Assembly (NCBI GenBank): GCA_031549325.1
Contig: JAVBQA010000031.1
Span: 12,050-76,049 of the forward strand
From: JAJDGF01 sp031549325
GTDB taxonomy: Bacteria; Bacillota; Clostridia; Christensenellales; Aristaeellaceae
DNA: 64,000 nucleotides
Reading direction: 5' to 3'
Positions 1-8,224 of the stretch are shown piece after piece. The first letter of the stretch is position 1. Every line of letters starts with the position of its first letter. The notes under the pieces were generated by a model, which was not told the DNA's origin, searched no databases, and worked only from the letters and a program-made list of their open reading frames with translations. Position numbers and translations under genes: made by a program.

Positions 1-126
1 AAGCTCCAGCATATGGTTTAAAAAACCCACGCCGCTGTCCACCTGCGCGTTGCCTTTGCCGTCCAGGTTTAGTTTCAGCTCAATCTGAGTTTCCCTGGTT
101 TTTCTCGAAACGGATGCTACCCTCAT
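1..126 (-). CDS. hisB: Imidazoleglycerol-phosphate dehydratase, N-terminal part (cut by window edge)
   Basis: Reading the minus strand from the ATG at 126 gives about 42 residues that run off the window. They contain the [14 protein letters not shown] strand followed by GVGFLNHML, the conserved N-terminal segment of HisB, whose His ligands bind the catalytic manganese. HisB dehydrates imidazole glycerol phosphate, the seventh step of histidine synthesis. The start lies 1 base past the hisC stop, so it is the fourth gene of the minus-strand his operon. The rest of the protein, and so any fused phosphatase domain, cannot be seen. Confidence 0.9.
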   Translation of the reverse strand, partial: MRVASVSRKTRETQIELKLNLDGKGNAQVDSGVGFLNHMLEL

Positions 127-127
127 G

Positions 128-1183
128 CTATCCTCCAACAATCTCTGCTGTGGCGTCGATCAACGCCCGCATCTGCTCCATGCTGCCGATGCTGATGCGC
201 GCGTAATCCCGGATTCTGTCCTTGTCAAACCAGCGCACCAGAATGTTCCGCGCTCGAAGGGCTTGCACATAATCCCGTGCGCCGATGTTGCACGGCTTCG
301 CGAAAACAAAGTTGGCGCAGGACGGCAGCACCACAAACCCAAGTTTGGTCAGTTCCGCCGATGTATAGTCTCGCGCGTTGATGACCCGATCGCGCGTCCA
401 GCGGAAATACTCCGGATCGCGCACCGACGCCGCTCCCGCGATCTGGGTCAGGCTGTTCACGTTGTAGGGATTGATGGCGAAGCGCATCTTGTCCAGATCC
501 TGAATCAGCGCCGGCTGCCCAACGGCAAACCCGAGCCTGGCGCCCGCCATCTGGCGGGATTTCGAGAACGTGCGCGCGACCAACAGGTTTTCATATTTAT
601 CCACCAACGGCAGCGCGCTCTCGCCGCCAAAATCCACATACGCCTCATCGATCAGCACAACCCGGTCGGGGTTGGCCTGCAAAATCTGCTCAATGCCGGC
701 GCGCGGCATGGCGATGCCGGTGGGCGCGTTTGGGTTGGCCAGGACGACCATCCTGTCGTTGCCCGCGTAATCTTCCGGATCGACGGAAAAGTCATCACGC
801 AGCGGCTTTGCCTCAAAAGGGATACCGATCAGCTCGGCCCACACCGGGTAAAACCCATAGGTGATGTCCGGGAAACGGGCTCCGCTGCCGCCAAACGCCA
901 GCATCGCGAAATAGAGGATCTCATCCGAGCCGTTGCCCGTGATAAGCATGTCCTTGCCGACGTCCAAGTCCTCAGACAGCGCTTGGATCAAATCCGTGGC
1001 GCTGAGATCCGAATACAGCCGCAGGCGCTCAACTTGCAATTTGTTCACCGCTTCCATCACCATGGGTGACGGCGGAAACGGGCTCTCATTGGTGTTCAGT
1101 TTGATGAGCGAAGCATTCTTCGGCTGCTCGCCCGGCACATACGCCGAAAAAGCCGCCAGCCGCTCGTTCAGAAACCGGCTCAT
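128..1183 (-). CDS. hisC: Histidinol-phosphate aminotransferase
   Basis: This 351-residue fold-type I PLP enzyme converts imidazole acetol phosphate and glutamate to histidinol phosphate and 2-oxoglutarate in the cytoplasm. Visible signatures are [10 protein letters not shown] near residue 30, the ANPNAPTG substrate loop near 149-156, IDEAYVDF near 178, and the PLP lysine K208 in [15 protein letters not shown]. Length is normal for HisC. The start overlaps the hisD stop by 4 bases (ATGA), so the two are translationally coupled. HisC relatives can use other aromatic amino acids, but the position between hisD and hisB makes histidine synthesis the clear role. Confidence 0.96.
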   Translation of the reverse strand: MSRFLNERLAAFSAYVPGEQPKNASLIKLNTNESPFPPSPMVMEAVNKLQVERLRLYSDLSATDLIQALSEDLDVGKDMLITGNGSDEILYFAMLAFGGSGARFPDITYGFYPVWAELIGIPFEAKPLRDDFSVDPEDYAGNDRMVVLANPNAPTGIAMPRAGIEQILQANPDRVVLIDEAYVDFGGESALPLVDKYENLLVARTFSKSRQMAGARLGFAVGQPALIQDLDKMRFAINPYNVNSLTQIAGAASVRDPEYFRWTRDRVINARDYTSAELTKLGFVVLPSCANFVFAKPCNIGARDYVQALRARNILVRWFDKDRIRDYARISIGSMEQMRALIDATAEIVGG

Positions 1184-2469
1184 TCCTCATCGCCCCCTTC
1201 GAAGCGGATGCCCACCGAGTTCGCGTGGGCGGTCAGCCCTTCGGACGCGGCAAACCACATCACGTCGTCCTTCACCGTGCGCAGCGCATCCTTGGTGTAG
1301 CAGACAAATTGCGATTTCTTCACGAAGTCGTCCACCGACAGCGGCGAGGAAAACCGCGCCGTGCCGCTGGTGGGCAGCGTGTGGTTGGGCCCGGCGAAGT
1401 AATCGCCCAACGCTTCGGGCGTGTGCCGCCCCAGGAACACCGAGCCCGCGCTTTTCACCATGCCCAGGAACTGGAATGGCTCATCCAGCATCAGCTCCAG
1501 ATGCTCGGGCGCGATGGTGTTCGCGATGTCGATAGCCTGCCGAACATTCGCCACCAGGATGATCCTGCCGTTGTCGTCGATGGATGCGCGCGCGATCGGA
1601 TTGCGCTCCAGTGCGGCCAGTTGCCGTTCGATCTCCGCCTGCACGGCGACGGCCAGGGCTTGGCTGTCCGTCAGCAAAATCGCGCTGGCATTTTTGTCGT
1701 GCTCGGCTTGGGACAGCAGATCCGCCGCGATGTGCGATGGGTTCGACTGCCCGTCCGCCACGATCAGGATCTCGCTGGGCCCGGCGATCATATCGATGTC
1801 CACCTGCCCGAACACGCGCCGCTTTGCCGTGGCCACGTACACATTGCCCGGGCCGACGATCTTGTCCACGCGCGGCACCGACTGGGTGCCGTAGGCCAGC
1901 GCAGCGATGGCCTGCGCGCCGCCGCACCTGACGACTGTGTCCACGGCGCATACTTTTGCGGCGGCCAGAATCTGCGGGTTGATCTCGCCGTCCTTCCCCG
2001 GCGGCGTGGCGATGATCAGCTCGCCAACCCCTGCCAACCTGGCGGGCACCGCGTTCATCAAAACGCTGGACGGATAGCACGCCGTGCCCCCCGGCACATA
2101 CAGCCCGACCTTCTCCAACGGGATCACCCGTTGTCCCAGCGTGATGCCCGGTCGCTCTGACACGACAAAGCTCTGGCGGATTTGCCGCCTGTGGAAATCC
2201 TCAATGTTGGCGCGCGCCCGCTGCAGCATCCGGATGTACTCGGGATCCATGCGCGCATAGGCCGCGTCGATTTCCGCGCGAGGCACCAAAATCGCATCCG
2301 GCGCCGCGCCGTCAAACTTTTGGGCATACTTGACCAGCGCCGCGTCGCCCTCTTTGCGCACGCTGGCGATGATCTCATCCACCGCCCGCTCGACGGCGTT
2401 GTCCCGCTCAATTTCGGGCGACTTGAAGTCCTCGGGTTTCAGCGCCTCCGCGCGCAAGATTCTAATCAT
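1180..2469 (-). CDS. hisD: Histidinol dehydrogenase
   Basis: This 429-residue zinc enzyme oxidises L-histidinol to L-histidine with two NAD+, the last two steps of the pathway. The HisD hallmarks are clear: GGTACYPSSVLMNAVPA, DMIAGPSEILIVAD, LLSQAEHDKNA (metal-binding Gln/His) and NTIAPEHLELM with the catalytic Glu-His pair. The reading frame is open 12 codons further upstream, but MIRILRAEALKPEDF is the natural N-terminus. That start overlaps the end of the hisZG gene by 8 bases, as expected in a tight operon. Confidence 0.96.
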   Translation of the reverse strand: MIRILRAEALKPEDFKSPEIERDNAVERAVDEIIASVRKEGDAALVKYAQKFDGAAPDAILVPRAEIDAAYARMDPEYIRMLQRARANIEDFHRRQIRQSFVVSERPGITLGQRVIPLEKVGLYVPGGTACYPSSVLMNAVPARLAGVGELIIATPPGKDGEINPQILAAAKVCAVDTVVRCGGAQAIAALAYGTQSVPRVDKIVGPGNVYVATAKRRVFGQVDIDMIAGPSEILIVADGQSNPSHIAADLLSQAEHDKNASAILLTDSQALAVAVQAEIERQLAALERNPIARASIDDNGRIILVANVRQAIDIANTIAPEHLELMLDEPFQFLGMVKSAGSVFLGRHTPEALGDYFAGPNHTLPTSGTARFSSPLSVDDFVKKSQFVCYTKDALRTVKDDVMWFAASEGLTAHANSVGIRFEGGDEE

Positions 2470-4036
2470 CTTTCGCCTCCCCAAGCGCCCGCTGGATCTG
2501 CTCAATCTGCGCGCGCTTGAACATATAACATGCCTTGTTGGCGATCAACCGCGCGGAGATGGGCATGATCGTGTTGATCACCGACAGGTCATTTTCAACC
2601 AGCGTTTTGCCGGATTCCACGATGTCAACGATCACGTCAGATAGCCCCAGGATCGGCGCCAGCTCGATGGAGCCGTTCAGCTTGATGATCTCGATCTCGC
2701 GATTGATGGAGGCATAGTACGCCTTGGCCGCATTGGCGAACTTCGTCGCCACCCTAAGCACCCGGTCATGATCCTCGACGTAGCCGTTCCTTGCCGCCAC
2801 GCACAACCTGCACACGCCGATTCCCATGTCCAGCAGCTCGTAAACGTCGGGCGAGGCGTCCGCCAGGATGTCCTTGCCCACCACGCCCAGGTCAGCCGCG
2901 CCGTGCTCCACGTAGATTGCCACGTCCGATGGCTTCACCAGCAGGTATCGCACGCCGCGCTCCGGGTTTTCAAACACCAGCTTGCGGTTGTCGTCGTAGA
3001 TCGCGCTACAGTCGTAGCCGATCTTGGAGAACTTCTCGTACACCTGATCGCCCAGCCGACCCTTGGGCAGCGCGACAGTCAGCACCTGCCGCATGTCGGG
3101 CTTTTCGGCCTCCGGCGTCTGCGCCATATCCAGCTCGTTCAGGTACACCGCGAACCCAATGGCGTCCAGTTCCCGACCAAACTTTTTCAGCAAATTGCCA
3201 TATTCTCCGCCCGCCAGCACCACGCGCGCAACGCCTGGCACATACCCGCGAAAAGCGATGCCCGAGTAGTAGTCGATGTCTGAGATCAGCGAAAAATCCA
3301 GCGCCAGATTGTCCCCGCCCTGGATTTGTTCGTAGAGCTTCGCCAGCTGGTCCAGCGCCTGGTTCATGCCGGGCGCGATGGCCAGCTCCCTGGCGCGAGC
3401 CAGCGTCTCCGTGAACGGCCCGCTCAGCGAAATCACGCTTCCCAGCAGTTTCGCGGCGGCCCCCGAAACGCCCATTGCGCCGGCCACACTCAAAAGCTCG
3501 CCCTGGTTCTTGCCCGCGATGCACTCGATCAGCGCGTGGCGCTGGCTCTGCTCAATTGACAGGCTGTCCAGAAGCGATAGCACAAACCCGATGTGGGAAA
3601 GCTGCATCACAGCATGCTCGTCGATCTGGGCCAGCGTTTGCAGGGCTAGTGAGACCACCTCGGCATAGTCTGAAACGCCCAGCCGCCCGATGCACTCCAG
3701 CCCCAGCTGATTGATTTCTTTATACGCCTTGCTGGCCTCATCTAGGCGGTACACGTTCTCGATGTAATAGAAACGCTCCGTGTTGTCAGGCGTCGCGCGT
3801 GTGTTCTTGGCGATGGACAGCGTCACATCCGGCTTCAGCGCCAACACGCGACCGTCCATGTCCTGGAAGGTGATGATGTGGCGGCTCTTCAGGAAATTTT
3901 TGTTGCTCAGATACAGGTCGTACTCCTCGAACTGGCTCATGCGGTATTTCTTGTAGCCGTTTCGCTCGTAAAGACCACGCAGATTCAGCGTCACGCGCTC
4001 TCCCTTGCGCAGGAACGACAGCCCATTCGCGCTCAT
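2462..4036 (-). CDS. hisG: HisZ-HisG fusion: ATP phosphoribosyltransferase regulatory and catalytic domains in one chain
   Basis: The product has about 524 residues. The first ~310 are a HisRS-like HisZ domain (RNLRGLYERNGYKKY region, motif-2-like FQDMDGRVLALKPDVTLSIAK, C-terminal AGGEYGNLLKKFGRELDAIGFA). The last ~205 are short-form HisG, starting at VALPKGRLGDQVY and containing KPSDVAIYVEHGAADLGVVGKDIL and the PRPP loop ESGKTLVEN. It performs the committed step, ATP + PRPP to phosphoribosyl-ATP. HisZ normally is a separate subunit giving histidine feedback to short HisG, so fusion fixes them 1:1. I chose the ATG at 4036 because AGGAAG precedes it and the upstream in-frame ATG at 4096 lies upstream of the predicted transcription start. 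It is the first gene of the operon. Confidence 0.93.
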   Translation of the reverse strand: MSANGLSFLRKGERVTLNLRGLYERNGYKKYRMSQFEEYDLYLSNKNFLKSRHIITFQDMDGRVLALKPDVTLSIAKNTRATPDNTERFYYIENVYRLDEASKAYKEINQLGLECIGRLGVSDYAEVVSLALQTLAQIDEHAVMQLSHIGFVLSLLDSLSIEQSQRHALIECIAGKNQGELLSVAGAMGVSGAAAKLLGSVISLSGPFTETLARARELAIAPGMNQALDQLAKLYEQIQGGDNLALDFSLISDIDYYSGIAFRGYVPGVARVVLAGGEYGNLLKKFGRELDAIGFAVYLNELDMAQTPEAEKPDMRQVLTVALPKGRLGDQVYEKFSKIGYDCSAIYDDNRKLVFENPERGVRYLLVKPSDVAIYVEHGAADLGVVGKDILADASPDVYELLDMGIGVCRLCVAARNGYVEDHDRVLRVATKFANAAKAYYASINREIEIIKLNGSIELAPILGLSDVIVDIVESGKTLVENDLSVINTIMPISARLIANKACYMFKRAQIEQIQRALGEAKDD

Positions 4037-4067
4037 CTCATCACTTCCTAAACCTGGATTTGCATCC

Positions 4068-4096
4068 ATTATCAGGAATTTGCTTCGATTTGTCAA
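4068..4096 (-). promoter_or_regulatory. Promoter of the his operon
   Basis: On the minus strand TTGACA (4096-4091) and GATAAT (4073-4068) are separated by exactly 17 bases. Transcription would start near 4061, only about 25 bases before the hisZG ATG. That leaves no room for a T-box or attenuator leader. Confidence 0.8.
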
Positions 4097-4099
4097 GTT

Positions 4100-4123
4100 A
4101 ATACTTTACTATAATAAAGTATT
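4100..4123. promoter_or_regulatory. Perfect 9-bp inverted repeat between the divergent his and azl promoters
   Basis: AATACTTTA (4100-4108) and TAAAGTATT (4115-4123) are perfect inverted copies separated by 6 bases. The dyad lies between the two -35 boxes and could serve as one operator controlling both operons. No regulator for it is identified in the window. Confidence 0.55.
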
Positions 4124-4126
4124 GAG

Positions 4127-4155
4127 TTGAAATCTTGAATTTTATGCCGTATAAT
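4127..4155 (+). promoter_or_regulatory. Promoter of azlCD
   Basis: TTGAAA (4127-4132) and TATAAT (4150-4155) are separated by 17 bases. The predicted start near 4162 leaves about 26 bases of leader before the azlC ATG at 4188. Confidence 0.75.
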
Positions 4156-4187
4156 GGATGCATTCTGGCTGTACAAACGGAGGACGC

Positions 4188-4883
4188 ATGGACAAACGCA
4201 CGCTCAAGGCTGCCTTTCCGCACACGATTCCTGTGCTGACGGGCTATCTGTTTCTCGGCATGGCCTACGGCATCTACATGCAAAGCAAAGGTTTCTCGTT
4301 CATATTCCCCATGCTCATCAGCGTGTTCGTGTTCGCGGGCTCGATGCAGTTCGTGATGGTGAACCTGCTGATGGGCGCGTTTTCGCCGCTGAATGCGCTG
4401 CTGCTGACGCTGATGGTCAATGCGCGCCACTTGTTTTACGGCGTGGCGATGCTGAACCGCTATCGGGACGCGGGCCGCTACAAGCCGTACATGATCTTCG
4501 GCCTGACAGACGAGACCTTCTCGGTGAACGTGTCCGCCGAGCCGCCCAAGGGCGTTGACCCCCAGAGGTTCATGTTTTGTGTTACGCTGCTGGACCAGTG
4601 CTATTGGGTGCTGGGCGCCACGCTAGGCGGACTGATGGGTTCGCTGATTCAGATCAACACACAGGGCATAGATTTCGTGATGACCGCGTTATTTTGCGTG
4701 ATCTTTCTTGAGCAGTGGCTCACCAGCAAGGCGCATATCAGCGCTGTCATCGGCGTGGGCGCGTCTGTCGTCTGCTTGCTGGCATTTGGAAAACACAGCT
4801 TTATTCTGCCTGCCATGGCGCTCATCCTGGTGCTGCTTACGCTGCTCAGAAGACCGCTTTCGCGAGAGGAGGGCCGCGCATGA
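4188..4883 (+). CDS. azlC: AzlC family branched-chain amino acid exporter, large subunit
   Basis: This 231-residue protein has the AzlC order: FPHTIPVLTGYLFLGMAYGIYM at the N-terminus, then FAGSMQFVMVNLL and MVNARHLFYGVAML, the characteristic membrane motifs. Several hydrophobic helices are visible through the C-terminus. With AzlD it forms a membrane exporter; characterised members export leucine/isoleucine analogues, and some AzlCD-type pairs have other amino acid substrates. The start at 4188 has CGGAGG five bases upstream; the in-frame ATG at 4158 overlaps the promoter -10 region and is rejected. Divergence from the his operon hints at coordinated amino acid homeostasis, which is inference. 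Confidence 0.9.
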   Translation: MDKRTLKAAFPHTIPVLTGYLFLGMAYGIYMQSKGFSFIFPMLISVFVFAGSMQFVMVNLLMGAFSPLNALLLTLMVNARHLFYGVAMLNRYRDAGRYKPYMIFGLTDETFSVNVSAEPPKGVDPQRFMFCVTLLDQCYWVLGATLGGLMGSLIQINTQGIDFVMTALFCVIFLEQWLTSKAHISAVIGVGASVVCLLAFGKHSFILPAMALILVLLTLLRRPLSREEGRA

Positions 4884-5215
4884 ACATGAGCTTGCCCGAA
4901 GCGGCCATCACCATCGCCATCTGCGCGCTGGCCACCGCCGCCACGCGGTTCCTGCCGTTCCTGCTGTTCCCAGCCGGGCGCAAAACGCCCGCCTATGTCA
5001 GCTATCTAGGGCGCGTGCTGCCCTACGCGGTGATCGGTCTGCTGATCGTTTACTGCCTGAGATCCGTAGACCTTGCCTTACCTTCCCGGTGGGCTCCCGA
5101 GGCGGTCTCTATTGCCATCATCTGCGCCGTTCACGCTTGGAAGCGCAACGTGCTGCTTTCCATCGCCCTGGGCACAGCCCTCTACATGATTCTCATCCAA
5201 GTCGTATTCGCATAA
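4880..5215 (+). CDS. azlD: AzlD family transporter small subunit
   Basis: This 111-residue hydrophobic protein has about four transmembrane segments and the AzlD feature ATAATRFLPFLLFP followed by LGRVLPYAVIGLLIVYCL. It is the partner of AzlC in the exporter. The ATG overlaps the azlC stop by four bases and is preceded by GAGAGGAGGG, so translation is coupled. An in-frame ATG at 4715 lies inside azlC and is not the start. Confidence 0.9.
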   Translation: MNMSLPEAAITIAICALATAATRFLPFLLFPAGRKTPAYVSYLGRVLPYAVIGLLIVYCLRSVDLALPSRWAPEAVSIAIICAVHAWKRNVLLSIALGTALYMILIQVVFA

Positions 5216-5218
5216 GCG

Positions 5219-5244
5219 AAGAGGCACATTTTCATGCGCCTCTT
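5219..5244 (+). terminator. Weak hairpin after azlD
   Basis: AAGAGGC (5219-5225) pairs with GCCTCTT (5238-5244). The following bases are only partly T-rich, so termination may be weak. Confidence 0.45.
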
Positions 5245-5258
5245 GTCTGATGCGATTG

Positions 5259-5278
5259 CCAAGGGACACGCCCCTTGG
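5259..5278. repeat. Small CCAAGGG/CCCTTGG hairpin
   Basis: CCAAGGG (5259-5265) and CCCTTGG (5272-5278) are inverted copies around a GC-rich loop, downstream of the merR-type gene on the minus strand. A near twin (CAAGGGG/CCCCTTG) occurs at 38661-38679, so this may be a dispersed short hairpin element or a terminator stem without a T-run. Confidence 0.4.
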
Positions 5279-5317
5279 GCAGGGATCTCAGGAGGCATCG
5301 CCCCCGATTTTCCCTCG

Positions 5318-6076
5318 TCATTTCACATGACAATGCACCGCATCGCGCAGAAACTGTGCGCAGCCGGGCAAGCTTTTGTCGTAGTGGACGGTAAAGCGCG
5401 AATCGTCGATGTACATCTGGGTCAGACCGCGATGCGCCTCAGCGGAATAGTGAGGCCAGGTGTAGCCGAGCCAGTCCTTGTGCAATCGGGCGATCTTCGC
5501 GCCCGTCTCGCCCTCGGGCCTCTCGCCGTTCCTCACGGCGTCCTCGATCATCTGCTGCAAATCAGCAGAGGTCTTCATCATTTGGTCGTACTGTTCCTTG
5601 GTCATGTTCATCATCTTGCGGTTGCTTTCGTTGACGACGTCGTCGCCATACTTCCCACGGACCTCTTCCCCATACTGCTTTTCGTTGTCGTCAATCAGCT
5701 GCTTTTTGAAGCCTTCAAATTTCATCGCGTCGCTCATTGCGGTGCCCTCCTCTATGGATGTAATGCTTTGCTTTACGCTGTCAATCAGGAGATCCAGCCG
5801 CGCGCGCCGCGCGGTCAGATCCCGCAGGTGCTGCGTAAGCGCCCGCCGGGCGTCGAAGCCAGGCTTGTCCAGCAGCGCCTTGATCGCATCCAACTCCAGA
5901 TCCAGCTCCCTGTACAGCAGAATCTGCTGCAGCCGGTCCACCTGATCACGGCCGTAGATCCGGTAGCCCGAGCTGTTCATCCGCGCGGGGCGCAACAGCC
6001 CGATCTGGTCGTAGTAGCGCAGCGTGCGGGTGCTGACATGGGCCAGCCGTGCCAAGGCTTGGATTGTGTACTCCAT
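5318..6076 (-). CDS. MerR family transcriptional activator with TipAS-like ligand domain
   Basis: The product has about 252 residues. The N-terminal ~70 form a winged HTH of the MerR type (YTIQALARLAHVSTRTLRYYDQIGLL, then SSGYRIYG). A coiled-coil dimer helix follows, then a ~130-residue C-terminal domain (MKFEGFKKQLIDDNEKQYGEEVR ... WPHYSAEAHRGLTQMYIDDSRFTVHYD) matching the TipAS/Mta antibiotic- or drug-binding fold. Such proteins activate their own promoter or a multidrug exporter by twisting a promoter with an over-long spacer. Two ATGs (6082 and 6076) follow AGGAGG; 6076 has better spacing. No exporter gene adjoins it, so autoregulation is the best supported role. Confidence 0.9.
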   Translation of the reverse strand: MEYTIQALARLAHVSTRTLRYYDQIGLLRPARMNSSGYRIYGRDQVDRLQQILLYRELDLELDAIKALLDKPGFDARRALTQHLRDLTARRARLDLLIDSVKQSITSIEEGTAMSDAMKFEGFKKQLIDDNEKQYGEEVRGKYGDDVVNESNRKMMNMTKEQYDQMMKTSADLQQMIEDAVRNGERPEGETGAKIARLHKDWLGYTWPHYSAEAHRGLTQMYIDDSRFTVHYDKSLPGCAQFLRDAVHCHVK

Positions 6077-6100
6077 GGCCATCTCCCTCCTGACGGGATG

Positions 6101-6131
6101 AGCATACACCTTTACGTTACGTCAATGTCAA
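6101..6131 (-). promoter_or_regulatory. MerR-type promoter with 19-bp spacer and centred operator
   Basis: On the minus strand TTGACA (6131-6126) and TATGCT (6106-6101) are separated by 19 bases, the length that MerR activators act on. The spacer holds the near-palindrome TTGACGTAACGTAAA. This is a strong autoregulatory site for the adjoining MerR gene. Confidence 0.85.
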
Positions 6132-6154
6132 GCGATTCTGAAAGAATTAACAAA

Positions 6155-6186
6155 GAACCGGGATCCTCAACTGAGAATCCCGGTTC
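6155..6186 (-). terminator. Terminator of the two-component operon
   Basis: GAACCGGGAT (6155-6164) pairs with ATCCCGGTTC (6177-6186), with an inner CTCA/TGAG extension. On the minus strand it is followed by TTTGTTAATT. It lies 3 bases beyond the kinase stop and ahead of the divergent direction of the merR promoter. Confidence 0.8.
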
Positions 6187-6189
6187 GAA

Positions 6190-7461
6190 TCAAGGCTGAT
6201 CCTGCTTTGGCTTCGGTAAGAACACGCCGATGCGCGTGCCGATGCCCGGCCTGGAAAGCACCTCGAAGTACCCGCCGTGGCGGTCAACAATCCATTTGGC
6301 GATGCTAAGCCCCAGCCCCGTGCCGCCGGTTTCTCGGGCGCGGGACGGGTCGGAGCGGAAGAAGCGCTCGAAGATCCGCGGCGTGTCCTGCTCGCTGATG
6401 CCGATGCCGGTGTCCTGCACCTGAAAGCTCGGCACAGCGCCGCCCGGAATGCGCAGCGTGATGTTGCCGCCCTCCGGGGTATATTTGATGGCGTTGTCGG
6501 TGAGAATGCGCGCCACCTGCTTGACCATGGCCGGGTCAGCCTCGCATGGCACGTCGCCCGCTGCGATGAAGTGGTACAGGTGATGTTTGTCGATCATCTG
6601 ATACTCTTCGTAGACCTCTCTGAGCATCTCCGTCAGGCTGAACGACTCGCGGATCAGCTCCGTGCGGCCGCTGTCGCCGCGCGCCAGAAACAGCAGCTGC
6701 TCGACGAGCTTGTTCATGTGCTCCGCCTCGGTCTTGATGGCTCCGATGCTCTCGTCCAGAATCTTCTCGTCGGTCTTGCCCCAGCGACTGAGCATAGACG
6801 AATAGCCCTGGATGACCGCAATGGGCGTTCTCAGCTCGTGGCTGGCATCCGACACGAAGCGCATTTGCTCTTTATAGGCCTCGTGCATGCGCGTGAGCAG
6901 ATTGTTCACGGCAGTTTCAAGGCCCACCATCTCGCGGTCGCCGGTGCGCAGCCGCGCGCCGGGCGTGGTGGCGCTGATGTTTTCTATGGCGTGCTCCAAG
7001 CTCTCAAAACGCGAGGCGTCGAAGTTGCTCGCGCTCAGGCGCTGGGCGGTGCGGCTGATTTGGGTGAGCGGCTTGAGCAGGCGGTTGGCGCTCCGCCTGC
7101 CCGCGCCACCCTGAAACAGCAGCAGAAACACCTCGACGCCGATGAGCGCCAGCATCAGCGGCGCCATCAGCCGCAGGTAGCCGCCCATGGACGCGGAATG
7201 CCACACGCCGTCCGGCGCAACGAACCAGTACGCAACACTGTCGACAAACCGACGCAAACCGCCCATGAGGTCGCACTCAAACCAGCGGTAGGTGTCCTCT
7301 AACACCTCCCCAATCACGGACATCTCGGCGGTGTAGCAGAAGCCGACCACGGCCAGCACCGCGATCACGGCGTCCAAAAACAGAAACACCAAAAACAGCC
7401 GCCACGTCCAGCTGCGGCCCATGCGCCGGGCGATGGAAGATACGCGCTTGCGCTCGCTCAT
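6190..7461 (-). CDS. Membrane sensor histidine kinase
   Basis: This 423-residue kinase has two transmembrane helices (about 21-42 and 97-116) flanking a short ~55-residue extracytoplasmic loop. A HAMP linker follows (RLLKPLTQISRTAQRLS), then a HisKA dimerisation helix with phospho-acceptor H208 in FVSDASHELRTP. The HATPase domain has the N box (ILTDNAIKYTPEGG), G1 (VQDTGIGIS) and G2 (ETGGTGLGLSIAKWIV). It phosphorylates the response regulator encoded 12 bases upstream. The compact sensor resembles ArlS/HssS-type OmpR-partner kinases; the signal is not deducible. Confidence 0.95.
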   Translation of the reverse strand: MSERKRVSSIARRMGRSWTWRLFLVFLFLDAVIAVLAVVGFCYTAEMSVIGEVLEDTYRWFECDLMGGLRRFVDSVAYWFVAPDGVWHSASMGGYLRLMAPLMLALIGVEVFLLLFQGGAGRRSANRLLKPLTQISRTAQRLSASNFDASRFESLEHAIENISATTPGARLRTGDREMVGLETAVNNLLTRMHEAYKEQMRFVSDASHELRTPIAVIQGYSSMLSRWGKTDEKILDESIGAIKTEAEHMNKLVEQLLFLARGDSGRTELIRESFSLTEMLREVYEEYQMIDKHHLYHFIAAGDVPCEADPAMVKQVARILTDNAIKYTPEGGNITLRIPGGAVPSFQVQDTGIGISEQDTPRIFERFFRSDPSRARETGGTGLGLSIAKWIVDRHGGYFEVLSRPGIGTRIGVFLPKPKQDQP

Positions 7462-7473
7462 GATGCCACGCCC

Positions 7474-8154
7474 TTACTCGCTCTCGCGCAGCACATAGCC
7501 GACGCCGCGCACCGTGCTGATGATTTTCACGCCGAACACATCGTCCAGCTTGCTGCGAAGGTATCGGATGTACACATCGACCACATTGGTCTCGCCCATA
7601 TATTCATAGCCCCATACGCGCTCCAGCAGCGTCTCGCGCGTGAGCACGATGGACTTATTTTCCATCAAAGCCTGCAGCAGCATGAATTCTCGGTTGGTCA
7701 GCTCAACCTCCTGGCCGCTGTAGGTGAGGCGGCGGCGCGCCGGATCCATGGCCAGCAAGCCGCAGCTGAGCAGGGCTGTCTCATCCGGGCGCTCGGCTGT
7801 GCGTTTTCTTGTGTTGGCGCGGATGCGCGCCAACAGCTCTTCGATGGAGAAGGGTTTGGTGATGTAGTCGTCCGCGCCCATGTCGAGCCCGGACACTTTG
7901 TCCATCACGTCGTCCCGCGCGGTGAGCATGATGACGGGGATGTCGCTGGTTTTTCGCAGCCGCCGGAGCACCTCCAGGCCGTTCAGCTCGGGCAGCATGA
8001 TGTCTAGCAGCACCAGATCGAACGCGCCGCTCTCGGCCATGCCGAGTCCGGTGCGTCCGTCCATCGCTTTGCCGACTTCGTATCCCTCGTGGGTCAGCTC
8101 CAGTTCCACAAAGCGCGCGATCTTCTCTTCATCCTCGATCAGTAGAATCTTCAT
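7474..8154 (-). CDS. OmpR/PhoB family response regulator
   Basis: This 226-residue regulator has a receiver domain with acidic pocket EDEE near residue 7, phospho-acceptor D51 (LVLLDIMLPELNG), T near 79 (VIMLTARDD) and K near 101 (YITKPFS). A winged-helix DNA-binding domain follows (LTNREFMLLQALMENK ... VVDVYIRYLRSKLD ... ISTVRGVGYVL). It is the partner of the kinase immediately downstream and is preceded by GAGGTGCGGC. Targets are unknown; the neighbours upstream (DUF4342, LCP, ApbE) are envelope-related, which suggests a cell-envelope regulon by inference only. Confidence 0.96.
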   Translation of the reverse strand: MKILLIEDEEKIARFVELELTHEGYEVGKAMDGRTGLGMAESGAFDLVLLDIMLPELNGLEVLRRLRKTSDIPVIMLTARDDVMDKVSGLDMGADDYITKPFSIEELLARIRANTRKRTAERPDETALLSCGLLAMDPARRRLTYSGQEVELTNREFMLLQALMENKSIVLTRETLLERVWGYEYMGETNVVDVYIRYLRSKLDDVFGVKIISTVRGVGYVLRESE

Positions 8155-8224
8155 GCCGCACCTCGCTCCTATGAATAAGCCGACATGGCGGGAGCTGTCG
8201 CCCCCGCCGCGTCAAACCCGCGAA

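Noticed and set aside
4037..4187. T-box or attenuator before the his operon
   Set aside because: The predicted his transcript starts about 25 bases before the start codon, leaving no room for a leader.
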